From: Albula goreensis
Taxonomy: Eukaryota > Chordata > Actinopteri > Albuliformes > Albulidae
NCBI GenBank assembly: GCA_022829145.1
Contig: CM040746.1
Span: 2,016,731 to 2,080,730 of the forward strand
Direction: 5' to 3'
Length of the DNA: 64,000 nt
A program made the translations under genes and the position numbers. This document shows, one piece after another, positions 45,346 to 55,373 of the stretch. Position 1 is the stretch's first letter. The number at the start of each line of letters is the position of its first letter. The notes below the pieces were generated by a model, which was given only the letters and a program-made list of their open reading frames with translations, was not told where the DNA came from and did not search any database.

Positions 45346-46621
45346 TTAAAAAATGGACTTGTGATTTTGAGCATGAAACACGGTGGACGCAGCCCCATCA
45401 GTATTCCTGTAGATATTGCGGTGAGTGGGCTGGGGAGATAAAGGTGTCCCGTCTCCACTCTCATGCCTTTATTCTTCAAGGTCTGAGACGCTCTGCGATT
45501 CCAGTGATGTTCTCATCTGTGATCAAATTCACAGCAACTGCCATAACCTTCCTGCCTTATCTAAAGCCCTCATCTGCCCTGTAAAGAGACAGAAATGGAG
45601 ATTGGGTTTAGATACAAAAATATTAGAGAGGAGGAGCGGAAAAAAAGCCCAAATGACTATTGATCTGTCCGAGATTTCAGCTCTCTGGCTTGGCCATGTG
45701 ATGGACCAAAACGAAAGAGCTGAATTAGAGTGCAAGTTTGGAGGGACAGGTTTTTATTCTGACCGTGACATGGAAAGCAAAAATACCAGCCTCATGAAAG
45801 CTACCTGTGTTCTTCTGGCCTGACAGACGAACGTGTGTGTGTGTGTATGACTGTATGTGTGAGTATGACTGTTTATGAGCATAAGTGTGAGTGTGGATAT
45901 GTCTGTGAGTGTGTGTTTGTGTGTGTTTATTCTCCTGGGGGCAGGTAGTCTCAGTTGCAGTGTGGGTAAGACAATTCAGCACCTCATTTATCCTGCAAAG
46001 TGTTATTTGCAGATTTGATTGAACCATTATGTTGTATTTTCTGATTGCTGCCATTTATATTCCATTTTTAAAGAAATCTATACTTGTTTCAATAAAAACG
46101 CGTGCAATGTCAAAAAATATGGCTGAACGTTAATGTCATTTTTAGTGCTTATCACTTCCCTTCATTAAGGGTTCACCTGATGGTGACTGATGATATTACA
46201 TGTCATGTTCTGGAAGCTTTTTAGAAAAGTTACGAGTGTAGACTCTGGAGACCAGCACAGCTATGGGAGATAAGTGCCGAGTGGATAGCGGTCTCCCTCC
46301 TTCTTCTTTGTCTTTTAAAGAATCACCTGAAACAGCTTTTTATTTCAGTATTAATCTTTTAATATATTCTCTATATATATTAGACTTAATCCCTTGAAGT
46401 CAGTGCTCCTTGAAAATGCTGTTGCCTGAATCTTCTGACAAATGGACACGTTTGAGTTTTGGAATTTTTCCACCCGCCAATGTTGCAAAGGAAACTCAAT
46501 TCCAGCACAGGGCATGAGGGATCCCAAGACTAACCCCTGGCTCATTCACCATCTACACACCCTCAAAAGCTGGTTAGGCTGTCACTATGGCCTCTATTTT
46601 AAAGGCCCACTACCTTGAAGT
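45346..46621. other. Intergenic DNA with GT-rich patch and a 132-codon frame
   Basis: A plus-strand open frame at 45425-45823 (132 codons) gives no recognisable peptide and is probably fortuitous. The block 45480-45720 is unique and balanced in composition and may be conserved non-coding. A degenerate GT-rich tract lies at 45832-45935. Confidence 0.4.
45832..45935. repeat. Degenerate (GT)n tract
   Basis: GTGTGTGTGTGTGTATGACT then repeated GTGTGAGT and GTGTGTTT strings; interrupted microsatellite. Confidence 0.85.
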
Positions 46622-46770
46622 ACTGGTAACACTTTATTTGGATAGTTCGCCTATAGATGATAATCAATCACAACATAGTATCAGTACCACATGAACTGCA
46701 TGTCAGTTGACAGTCAATAAGGACATGTCAACAGTGTCAGACAGTTGCTTATTACAATTGAATGAGAGTA
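46622..46770 (+). mobile_element. DNA-transposon-like terminus (TGGTAACACTTTATTT)
   Basis: TACTGGTAACACTTTATTTG is a terminal string I associate with widespread non-autonomous fish DNA elements. The remainder is diverged, and the opposite end was not located, so only one end is called. Confidence 0.4.
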
Positions 46771-47099
46771 CCACTGTATACCACATTTCAGATTCCTCTC
46801 TCTCTCTCTTTACCTTTTTCTTGACCCTCCTTTGTTCCCGTCGTAGAACGATAAACTGTTCATAAAGTCAACCGCGCAACTCGATCTGCCTTAATCTAAT
46901 CTAGCCATATACTCATGCTATACGCCGCATAAAAGAACTCATTCACACAAAAGTATTCGGCTATCTGCGGTGAAGATATTAAATAACGAAAGAAATAGAT
47001 TTAGCAAGGATTATAAGATTGTTCGCCTGAGCCAACCCCTTGAGGTGTTGCCCTGATACCTGATACTTGCTCGTTTATAGAATGTAAATTCCTACAATT
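46771..47099. other. Intergenic DNA, possibly distal Harbinger sequence
   Basis: A CT tract lies at 46798-46811. The rest may be decayed 3' transposase sequence of the next element, but no motif is clear. Confidence 0.3.
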
Positions 47100-47905
47100 T
47101 ATTTACATATATCCGCCCACAAAAGATGCCCTTATTGCAATTTTAATGTTTGTCGAGTATTTAGGGGAATGAATGTCAAGTTCAGACGAATGATGCCATC
47201 CAACACTCTGAGTGTGATATGACTGAGTGTGGGCTGGCATATACCCGACTGGTCCACTATTTCCTGCTGGACACTCCCCATGGCCAAGAACCACAGAGTT
47301 GATAGGACTGGCAGATGAGCAGGCATTGGCTGGTTGCTACAGTCATATAGGTGCTCCAGTGCTGGCCTCAGTTCTGAACAGCGTATCAGGGGCACAGCTC
47401 ATGAGCCAGTCATCACCACGGACAAAAAAGTCGGAATGTTCCCTGAAGACACCTTCCCATCACACCAAACTATTCACAATGTCCTCTGACGGTGCCAAGG
47501 CAGCCATTGTCATGCTGTCTTCACACACTTTAGGTCTATTTATGTGAACAAAATAAATTACATGAATAAAGCACTGATTGCTCATTTCAGGTAATTTAAT
47601 GTATCACTTATTAATGGCCAAAACAACATTGATTACGAATAATAATGTGATCCTAATTAACTAACGAGGAAGAAGGAAACTAAAGTGCAAATTTCTTTTC
47701 ATCTCTACAGTGTGCTATTTAGAGCAAATATGTGGCTTAAATGTGCGTATGCATGGGTCAAGCATATCCTATTGGTACACACATTCTCACATCACACAGA
47801 AGCTTTATAAATCCCAAATTGTGCGTGAAAATTGCTGCATGCACCTTTTGGAAGTGCGTTTTTGTTTTTGTGCATATGCATGGTTTATAAATGAAGCCCC
47901 TGGTG
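47100..47905 (-). mobile_element. PIF/Harbinger transposon fragment, minus strand
   Basis: Minus-strand frames give HSDFFVRGDDWLMS (about 47430), then LRPALEHLYD and VLSTLWFLAMGSVQQEIVDQ followed by SGICQPTLS (47340-47220). This is the helix-turn-helix N-terminal part of Harbinger (HARBI1-type) transposases. The downstream DDE catalytic domain has decayed. Toward 47740-47905 the plus strand has AAATTGTGCGTGAAAATTGC and GGTTTATAAATGAAGCCC, text typical of Harbinger subterminal and terminal repeats in fish, so the 5' end is near 47905. The left end is uncertain. TSD not found. Confidence 0.78.
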
Positions 47906-49779
47906 TTTTTGGAAATCCTTCCAAGAACTCCATTTCGATGCCCTTTCGTCATCCAATATGTCCATTCTATTTAGCACAGCTGCTGTCTCAGTGCCTTTTC
48001 ATAATGGTTTTTTTATGGATGCCACACTTATTTTTTTTTTTGGTTTGCCAGGCTTTCTCAATGTATTGAGTGTGGCATCCTGTATGTGGCTCAACATAAT
48101 TCACATTGTGGTTGAACTTTATGAGATAGTACCCCTTTTTTGAAAGACTTGTGAATTGTTATTATTAGTGAATTACTAAACAGTCGCAATGGGTGAAAAT
48201 CGCTATCAAGATGGACTTTGTGGAAACTACACCATTTTGCAACTTTCCTCTTGATTCATAGTAACATTTGTTCATGCATATGTATACGTGAGGTGAAGAT
48301 GATAAAACAGGGTTGAGATTTTACAAATGAGGCCAAGAGAGCCTTTTTGTCAAAGAATTACCCTCTTTCAGTTAACTGAAGAGCAAATAGTGATGTGATA
48401 TAGGACAAACTCACAGGGTAAATCACCCAAAGATCAAATGCTCTATGAGGGAAGCTACTGTTACTTTACATGTCCTTCCATCCAGATGTTTTCAAAGAAT
48501 GGTTCCGTGGTGTACAGATGTGCTGTTCTGTCAAATAACAAACATGGAAAACACACATATCCCATGAATGTTGTCGCAAATGTTGTTTGCAAAGTACATG
48601 AAGGTTCACAAACAAAGGTTCACGTCATAACAGCTTCAGTTTCAGGAATAGCTGTGACTACAAAAAATGAGAAGGTGGAACAATGCAGAATGTGTTAGCC
48701 ATGTTGCAATAAACTTGTTTCAATCTGTGTTAATATTTTTTCCATTGTTCGGCCACCAGCTGTCTGTTTTGGCCGCATTATGTTGTAAGAAAACTTTTTG
48801 TATGCTGCCTAACATCCTGCCATCTTTTATTTATTTCATCCACCATTTTGTTATCCTACACCTATTAAATTATGCTGAAGCTTTGCCTCCTTGGCCTAAT
48901 TGGATAATGGCAGGCAATTGCTGGATTCATTTGCATAAATTTGAAATGTGTAAATGTGCCCTTATCGCATCTTAAACATAATCATGGGTGTGGCAAAGCC
49001 ACTACATTAGTTCGCAAAAGTTGCAACCTCAAAAAAGAATGGGCTAATGAGCTTAATTTAACATGGAGCAATAAATCAAACAAAGTTTAATGTTTCATCA
49101 CACTTACAAAAGAAGAAGGTTTGTGCCTGGGCATATTGCTATTTTAATGGCACTGTGCCTTAAGTGGAAGAAACAGTAGATTCACTGCGCAAGGTCCACC
49201 ACAGAGACGCTGAAGCAAGGTGAAGCAAGGCTATCCTCATTTCCGTGATTTTTCGTAAAATTTCCAAATCAGTGCAACACTCCACAGGCAACATTTTAGA
49301 TTTTTCTCAATCAAGTAAACTATTTGGCTTTCTTACCAGACTATAGACACAACAGCTTTCATCCAAACATCCTGAACGCTCCAAACATTGTGTCTATTCC
49401 AACACGTGTCTCATGACGATTCACAGAGAGTTGTACACATGATAATACGTTGTTATCAGTTATGTCCTTCATAGATGTCCATGTGTCCTTAACAGCTATC
49501 TCTCCAGGAGGGGATCCAATGACAGAATGAGAGAAGCAACTCTGCAATCTTGTTTTTGTACCCACACATATTTCCAGTGGCACACACAATGTCCAAAATG
49601 GGGAAAAGCTGTGTCTCCCACAAAGTTAAACTTAAACTGGAAGGCGCTTATTACAATTACTTCCATGATTTAAAGACTAGAAACATAGTGCTTTGTGGTG
49701 CAAAATACAACGGAAAGTCTGAAACGTCTGCCCTCCATTTGCAGCCTGTACTTTCTCTCTGGATGTTTTCACAACACCT
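47906..49779. other. Intergenic DNA with a second Harbinger-like end
   Basis: GATTTTACAAATGAGGCC near 48318-48335 resembles a second Harbinger terminus in the same orientation as the one at 47905, perhaps a nested or duplicated copy. The frame at 48438-48698 gives no recognisable product. A tandem GAAGCAAGGT duplication lies near 49212-49228. No exon supported. Confidence 0.35.
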
Positions 49780-50080
49780 GCCTTTTTCCCGATCGTGGAT
49801 GGTGGCGAGAGCTCAGGCCTGGTCTACGCCGAGCCGATCTGGATCTGATATCCGCGACTGAATTTTTAAGCAGATTGATGTTGCTGGAAGCCTGATGCAT
49901 TTTGGGGCACGTGCTTTTTGCCGCTTTGAGCATACATGTTTCAACAAATTCACCCTCTGAATATGTCTTTGATGTTGATTTCGTTTTGTTTACAATGAAG
50001 TAACTAGCTCTCACGGCTGCATCACTCACCTCTTGGATACGTTTAAAAACAAACAGCTGATTCCTCCAATCAATTCAACA
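49780..50080 (-). mobile_element. hAT transposase fragment, minus strand
   Basis: On the minus strand the frame reads SDAAVRASYFIVNKT, then YSEGEFVETCMLKAA, then CPKMHQASSNINLLKNSVAD. This matches the segment after the BED zinc finger in Charlie-type hAT transposases (the ASY-VA...PF-EGEF-K-CM...CPE block). The catalytic and dimerisation parts are not visible. It is fossil, with ends undefined and no TIRs found. Confidence 0.75.
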
Positions 50081-51164
50081 AAAAAAAAAAAATCATTCAT
50101 TTTATCAGTTCTCAGTTGCCCTGGCAAACTTCAGTATTTTTCTGCATGGTGAGTCTGATAATATTATATTCCGTCAGCAATACCGTGTGCTGTGAACAAA
50201 TCAAGTACACAGGCTTTTCATTGATCTCGGTGGAGAAATAAGAACTAGTCAATTTGTCCAGGAAAACCTGGCACTCTGTGTCCATGGGTCCATTTTAATT
50301 GTGACGTACTTAACTTATCACTGACTGTAGCTTACAAGATGAAGACACCTTTGAGACCCCCTGCTTTAAAAGTGGCTCTGGCACTTGCTATTAGGCTTAT
50401 GTTTTCATAAAATAAATAAGACGCTCGGGTGGTTATTGTCGATCATTTCATTTTGCAAAAGCAATCTAGATATTATGATGTTGTTTGGAACTGCAACAGT
50501 TTGTGTCTTAATTGCATAATGTAATCACTGGCGTTTCTGGTAAATAACCCGACTGAAAAAAAAGGAGGAATGTAAAAATATCCTCGCGCAATTTGTGGTA
50601 GGCCGACCTGCATTATGGAAGTAGAATAAATACCAGTGTATATATTCCATCCAGGTGAAAAAGCTGGGGAATGGGAGTGGTAGAAAACTGTGCCCATGCT
50701 GACATGTTTCCTTAATCGTCCTCATCACTGGTTCCAACACTCCCTGCTAATTCAATTTTTTTATTGAAGAAACGGGCCTTCCAAAAAAATAGCCACCACT
50801 GTCATAAAAAATCTATGTGTCCCGTCAGCTGTCCCCCACCTGTCCCCTAACTATGCTTGGCAGCACACCCTGTAATCTACAAATGCCCCCCCGGCCCCCA
50901 GTTGAGTAAATTTAATGTTAAAGTTATAAAGTTATTGTACAAAAGGCCCATTATTACTACTTTCTCCTAAATTGTTAAATCTTACTATGTAATTGCCATT
51001 AGCTAAAGTTAGGACCTGACCAAATGTAATTGTCTGGTTTTACATGGTAAGAGATATTTTTCTGTCAACAGAGGCGAAGAGTGACAAATGGCTCACAATC
51101 ACAAATGCCTGTAAGTCAGTGACCACAAGTCACTCTCCTACTTAAAAGGCCATTTTCCCAAGAT
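50081..51164. other. Intergenic DNA, no gene seen
   Basis: Unique AT-rich sequence with a C-rich patch at 50887-50900 and no recognised element. Confidence 0.45.
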
Positions 51165-51812
51165 CCTATTTAAATGCAGAAAAAGCATTCAACAACGTAA
51201 ACTGGACAGCTTTTACATTCCATCACCACAATGGAAAAATTCAGCTTTGGAGAATCATTCATTCATTGGATAAGGACACTCTATGAATCACCTGTGGCTG
51301 CAGTCACAACTAACGGTATCACTTCTCAATGCTTCACACGACAATGGGGAACCAGAAAAGGATGTCCATTCTCTTTATAGAACCCCTAGCTCCTGCTATC
51401 CGACAGGACCAGAACATCAGTGAAATCTCTCAACTCAAGCCATAAAATCAGTCTTTATGCAGATGACATTTTGTCATATACACAAAATCCATCAATATCC
51501 CTCCAAGAAGCTTTCAAACTCAATCATTCATTTTCAGACATATCAGCCTAAACTGGACAAAATCAACAATCCTCAATCCTACCCCTAGTGGAATGGTCCA
51601 TAACCAAATCTCACTACCCCTCACCACTGGCAACATTAGATATCTTACAATTAGCATCTCCCCCAGGCTGTCAGAGTTATTTCAGCTCAATTTCACTCCC
51701 TTATTAAAAACAATAGAAGAGAACATTAAAACGCTGGAATAACCTGCCTCTTTCCCTTATGGGACGAATCTCCACAGTAAAAATGAATATTCTGCCCAAA
51801 ATTAATTACCCG
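51165..51812 (+). mobile_element. L1-type LINE reverse transcriptase fragment, 5' piece
   Basis: Translated in pieces it shows NAEKAFNNVNW (the DAEKAFD-VEW box, 51174), SFGESFIHWI (51244), LYESPVAAVTTNG, WGTRKGCPF (the G-RQGCPLSP box), EPLAPAIRQ, KISLYADDIL (the YADD catalytic box, 51446-51475), and finally a GRISTVKMNILPK segment (51761-51799). This order is diagnostic for L1-clade (fish Swimmer-like) ORF2. Stops and frameshifts occur between blocks. It is interrupted at 51812 by the LTR that follows and resumes at about 52229. Confidence 0.85.
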
Positions 51813-52228
51813 TGTTACGGCTCTCCTGCTCCGCTCGCCGGTTTCCTGTGTAATTGCGGTTATCTTTTGAAACAGGAGGCTTTTGGGCGCAGTTGGGATG
51901 AGCCGTCTTTGATTATGAGGCACACCTGTATGGAGTGTGCTGCTCTATTTAATCTGATTTATCCCATTCTAGGGGGCTCGCTGGCTTGCTCTCTTGCTTG
52001 CCCTCTCTATGCATGCATGTGTCTGTTTGTTGGTTTCGCATTGAACAACACTCACTATGATGCTTTTCACTCATTCATGCACATGCATACGCAACTGATG
52101 GCTTACAGACTTTCACACGCCATGTTTTGTATGTGGTTAGGTTTAATTAACAATAAATAAAAATTTGCTTCATAATTCCCTGTGTGGTTTCCCTCTTTTG
52201 TCATGTCCTTATGAGCCAGGTTGTGACA
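51813..52228 (+). mobile_element. Solo LTR nested in the L1 fragment
   Basis: 416 bp beginning TGTTACGGCTCTCCTGC and ending GAGCCAGGTTGTGACA, with short terminal inverted repeats (TGTTACGGCTC against TGTCACAACCTGGCTC) and AATAAATAAAAA before the end. It splits the L1 reading sequence, so it is younger than the L1. Neighbouring bases (ACCCG and TCTGT) do not form a matching duplication. The family is distinct from the 7408 LTR; LTR superfamily not assigned. It is non-coding, and the 133-codon frame across its left boundary is fortuitous. Confidence 0.8.
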
Positions 52229-52330
52229 TCTGTTTGCAATGACTCCTGTCCAACCTAGTACAAACTAGTTCTCCATCCTTGACTCAATTATATCAAAATG
52301 GTCCTGAAAAACTAAATTCTGTAGTTAAAG
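52229..52330 (+). mobile_element. L1-type LINE fragment, 3' piece
   Basis: After the LTR the text TTCTCCATCCTTGACTCAAT then TATATCAAAATGG reads FSILDSIISKW. This matches the SLDSIISNFIWN-type segment that follows the ILPK motif in L1 ORF2. It therefore continues the element broken at 51812. Similarity fades after about 52330. Confidence 0.65.
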
Positions 52331-52536
52331 TGGATAAAGCCAGTGAACCAAGAGTTACTAGAATGGAAAAACAAAGCTGTGTTTATTATGCTACCAATGT
52401 ATTTCATGTTTGTGGTTACAGTTTAAAATATTCAATTTCAGTGCAAAAATTACCATAACAAGAAAATCTGGTGACCATAAATAAGATTCCTTTAACATAC
52501 CCACAGAAATATTACACAGTGTTATTCACCTACACT
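52331..52536. other. Decayed sequence, possibly L1
   Basis: No clear motif. May be further L1 remains. Confidence 0.3.
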
Positions 52537-52955
52537 GGGGCCACTGGGTGGCTCACAGGATAAAACGTTGCCTGGGAGTCCTGAGGTCGGGGGCTCGATC
52601 CCTGGCCCAGCCATTGCCAGCCACGGTCAGAGGTCCCCCTTAGCAAGGTAACAATTGGCCCAGCCTCACCTGGGATTCAATACAGGGTAAGCTGGCTAAA
52701 GTTCGTTGGTCTCAGCGCCATAGCACCCTCCCTGTCATGCTGGGCACCTGTGGCAGCACAAACTTGACAGTATGCTGACTTCATCATCCTCCAATGTCAT
52801 AGGCAGTGTGCAGCTAGTGGTGTGGCTGCAACATGAGGAGTCACATACTCAACCTCTCCTCCCAAAGCCATCAGAGCAGGTGCTGCGGTGAGGCCAACTA
52901 GCTCAGTTGAACAAGTTCAGGTTGGGTAAAACAGGAAAAAATCTGGCCCATCATG
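52537..52955 (+). mobile_element. tRNA-headed SINE, copy 1
   Basis: The head contains A-box-like GGGTGGCTCACAGGATAAAA and B-box-like GAGGTCGGGGGCTCGATCCC. The body (CATTGCCAGCCACGGTCAGA, CAAGGTAACAATTGGCCCAG, GTCATGCTGGGCACCTGTGG, AATGTCATAGGCAGTGTGCA) matches, in order, the minus-strand copy at 54598-54878. Shared similarity covers about 305 bp. The rest (52850-52955) may be an extended tail. I do not recognise this as a named family. Confidence 0.82.
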
Positions 52956-53122
52956 AATAGTAAATAAATCTTTTTAATTGAATAGCATGTCTTAAAGAGA
53001 AGGCAAAATTGAAAATGAGGTGTTGTTATCTGTAAGGAGGAAATCCCATTGATGATGATTATACATTGTTTTTAATTCATTTTTAAATGATTTTCACTTT
53101 TTTTTCTTATTCCTTTCACGTC

Positions 53123-53400
53123 ATTCAGTTCAAGAGAACATGGATCCTTACACAGTTGAGGATACAGAGGGTTTTGAGATTATGCCCAAAGAGTCAAACT
53201 GTGAGTCATTTGACTCGAGCAACTCTGACTCCATCAAATTGTAATCTTCTGAGGAAGAAGCAAAGAAGGGGGACTGAAAAAAGAAGAGGGACAAGAAAAG
53301 AGCAAGAAAGCCTAGAAAGAATATATACAAGAAAGAGGAAAGTATGATGCTATTTGAGACAACATCTTTGAATTACTTATTAGATCTGTCAAGCGATTAA
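53123..53400 (+). pseudogene. Decayed exon-like acidic/basic open frame
   Basis: A strong acceptor-like string (T-rich tract then CATTCAG, ending 53128) precedes ATG at 53140. The frame gives MDPYTVEDTEGFEIMPKESN, then an acidic serine-rich CESFDSSNSDSIKL. It stops at 53242, and stays coding-like in the same frame: SSEEEAKKGD to a stop at 53275, then a lysine-rich KKKRDKKRARKPRKNIYKKE stretch to 53398. The acidic-to-basic layout in a single frame is unlike surrounding AT-rich DNA. It may be a dead exon of a nuclear protein or the N-terminus of a transposon protein. Product not recognised. Confidence 0.3.
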
Positions 53401-53480
53401 AAAAATTAATCTAATTAATTACATGCTTTGTGATTAATTAATCTAAATTAATCACATATATCAATATTTGCTGTGAGAAG
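53387..53480. repeat. ATTAAT-rich dispersed repeat
   Basis: TGTCAAGCGATTAAAAAAAT then TAATCTAATTAATTACATGC then TTTGTGATTAATTAATC is a variant of a dispersed vertebrate repeat text (TCGAGCGATTAAAA...TTAATCGC). Family name not certain. Confidence 0.45.
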
Positions 53481-54597
53481 CATTTAAAATATATCAACTC
53501 AAATGGATTTTGATAAATGAGTGAATCAATGAATAGTCATTATAAACTTTAAAGGTCAACATCTCTTTTATTTCTCATACATTCAGAACATTTTTTTCAC
53601 TGTTCATATGCAATAATGGTAATAACAATCAAAAATATGACCTAATGAATTGAGGAAACAGAAAAACAATCGATGATGGAAAAAAATATGACCATTGTAA
53701 TGATTGTTAAATAGCATCAGAGGCTAAGCTAGGTCTGACCTCTGACCTGATTTGCGATGAGGTGATATTTCTTTTGTTTATGCCATTCTGAAAATAAAAC
53801 ATAATATAAAATCATGTCATTTTTCGATAGTCCATGAATCACTGTTAAAATGCCAGCAGCCATTTTGATAGAAATAAGGCATCATGGATCATATCTCTAA
53901 ATTCATCCTAAATTTGACCTCCTGCTGGAGTGAGTGTTTGCAGAAGGTAAAATGGAGAGCAGGGTCTCTCTTTTACCACCCCCCATAACAGTTTCTATGA
54001 TTTAATATTTATGCACAAAATGAAAGATATGCTGTCTCTCTTCATCTCTGGCCAGACTAAACTCTTCATTACAGATCAGACAGGAACCAAATAAGCTGCC
54101 AAGGGACATTGTTAAAAAATATATAATATAAAATATAATATATATACTTTCCCAGACCCATTTTGTCCTCTTTTTAGCCATGCATTCAGATTCGATATTC
54201 AGGGTCCGATTACAGTGCTGCGTTTACAGTCTTATTGGTGTTCTTCAAAGAAACTTTGATCTTCCTACAGCTCTTTGGCAGCAATAAATTCCAATTCTAG
54301 CTCATGTCTCTTCTCCCATCCATCAAAACCCTACTTCAAAAATTGTCTGAGCAACAGCCTACCCTGTCTATAATCAAAACACACATCGCAGTCCCTCCAT
54401 ATCAATAAGCTTCTACATTCCAGGAATATAATGCCCTGGCCCTGGAGTAGAGATGCACATTAAATAGCATGTTAACATTTAAATCCAACTAGTTGGAATT
54501 ATGTATCTCTATGGTTTTGTAATTGGCACCCATTTGGCCTAACTAGTTGAATAGATAACGAAAATTGTGAAACCATGTGACAACAATTCTTGCTTCT
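53481..54597. other. AT-rich intergenic DNA
   Basis: Includes an AT tract at 54117-54150 (TATAATATAAAATATAATAT). No gene recognised; possible eroded LINE text around 54290-54450 cannot be supported. Confidence 0.4.
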
Positions 54598-54878
54598 ATG
54601 CACACTGCAGCTGCACCGCTAATTGCACACTGCCTATGATGTTGGAGGATGGCATCGTCAGCATGCCCTCAGTTTGTGCCAACACAGGTGCCCAGCATGA
54701 CTAGAGACCAATGAGCTTGGCCAACTTGCCCCACTATCATCCTCCATTAGGCAGGGCCAATTGTTGCCTTGCCAGTGGAGACCTCTGACTATGGCTGGCA
54801 ATGGTATGGCTTTAAGCCCTTGATCTCTGGGCTCCCTGGCAAGCATCTAGCCCCGTGAGCCACCCGAAGGCCCACCTG
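54598..54878 (-). mobile_element. tRNA-headed SINE, copy 2
   Basis: On the minus strand it opens GGCCTTCGGGTGGCTCACGG and continues with CATTGCCAGCCATAGTCAGA, CAAGGCAACAATTGGCCCTG, GTCATGCTGGGCACCTGTGT and AACATCATAGGCAGTGTGCA. It is co-linear with copy 1 at 52537. The two copies differ at many sites, which implies independent, old insertions, not one inverted duplication. The B box is eroded in this copy. Confidence 0.82.
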
Positions 54879-55077
54879 TATTCAAACTTGCATTCGAACT
54901 GCATTGTGTCTGAGGTACAAAGTACATCCTTGATGGTGTTAGCTGAGGAAGCTTGCAACAGACGTTTTGCATTTTTGATGCCATTTCAGTTAACAGCAAA
55001 ACATTTGAAACAGCAAAACAGTGCTAACGTAACATAATATACTGCAGGAAATACCATGGTTCCACTATGACATGTTA

Positions 55078-55371
55078 CAGTTTTTCTCGAATGCTTACAT
55101 ACTGTAACTGGGCCTACCTAAACATCCCAGACCATAACATCATCTCCCAAAAAACCGACCCATTTCCCAAAACATTAACTTTTTAAACTCCTTTAAGAGA
55201 TTTTTGTGTAGAGTTTTTCACAAAAAGTTCAACAAATTTGGTTCATGTGTGACAACAGGGGGTAGTGTTTAAAGTTTTGGGAAATGGGTCCGTCTTTTGG
55301 AAGATGGTGTTATGGTTTGGGATGTTTAGTTAATAGGCCCAATGATAGTGTGTAAGCCATCAAAAAAACAG
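55078..55371. mobile_element. TA-flanked MITE with ~100-bp inverted repeats
   Basis: TA flanks (55076-55077 and 55372-55373) bound a nearly palindromic 294-bp element. The left arm has CTGGGCCTACCTAAACATCC, then CAGACCATAACATCATCTCC, then GACCCATTTCCCAAAACA. The right arm is its reverse complement with scattered changes (TTTTGGGAAATGGGTCCGTC, GGTGTTATGGTTTGGGATG). The arms flank a centre of about 90 bp. Ends are CAGTTTTT / AAAAAACAG. Tc1/mariner-type MITE by target site. Confidence 0.87.
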
Positions 55372-55373
55372 TA

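Noticed and set aside
45425-45823. 132-codon plus-strand open frame
   Set aside because: No recognisable peptide or exon signals; more likely chance or a conserved non-coding block.
51759-52160. 133-codon plus-strand open frame
   Set aside because: Begins in L1 sequence and continues into a non-coding LTR; a chance fusion of two elements.
52537-54878. The two SINE copies as one inverted duplication
   Set aside because: The copies differ at many positions and in tail length, so independent insertions explain them better.
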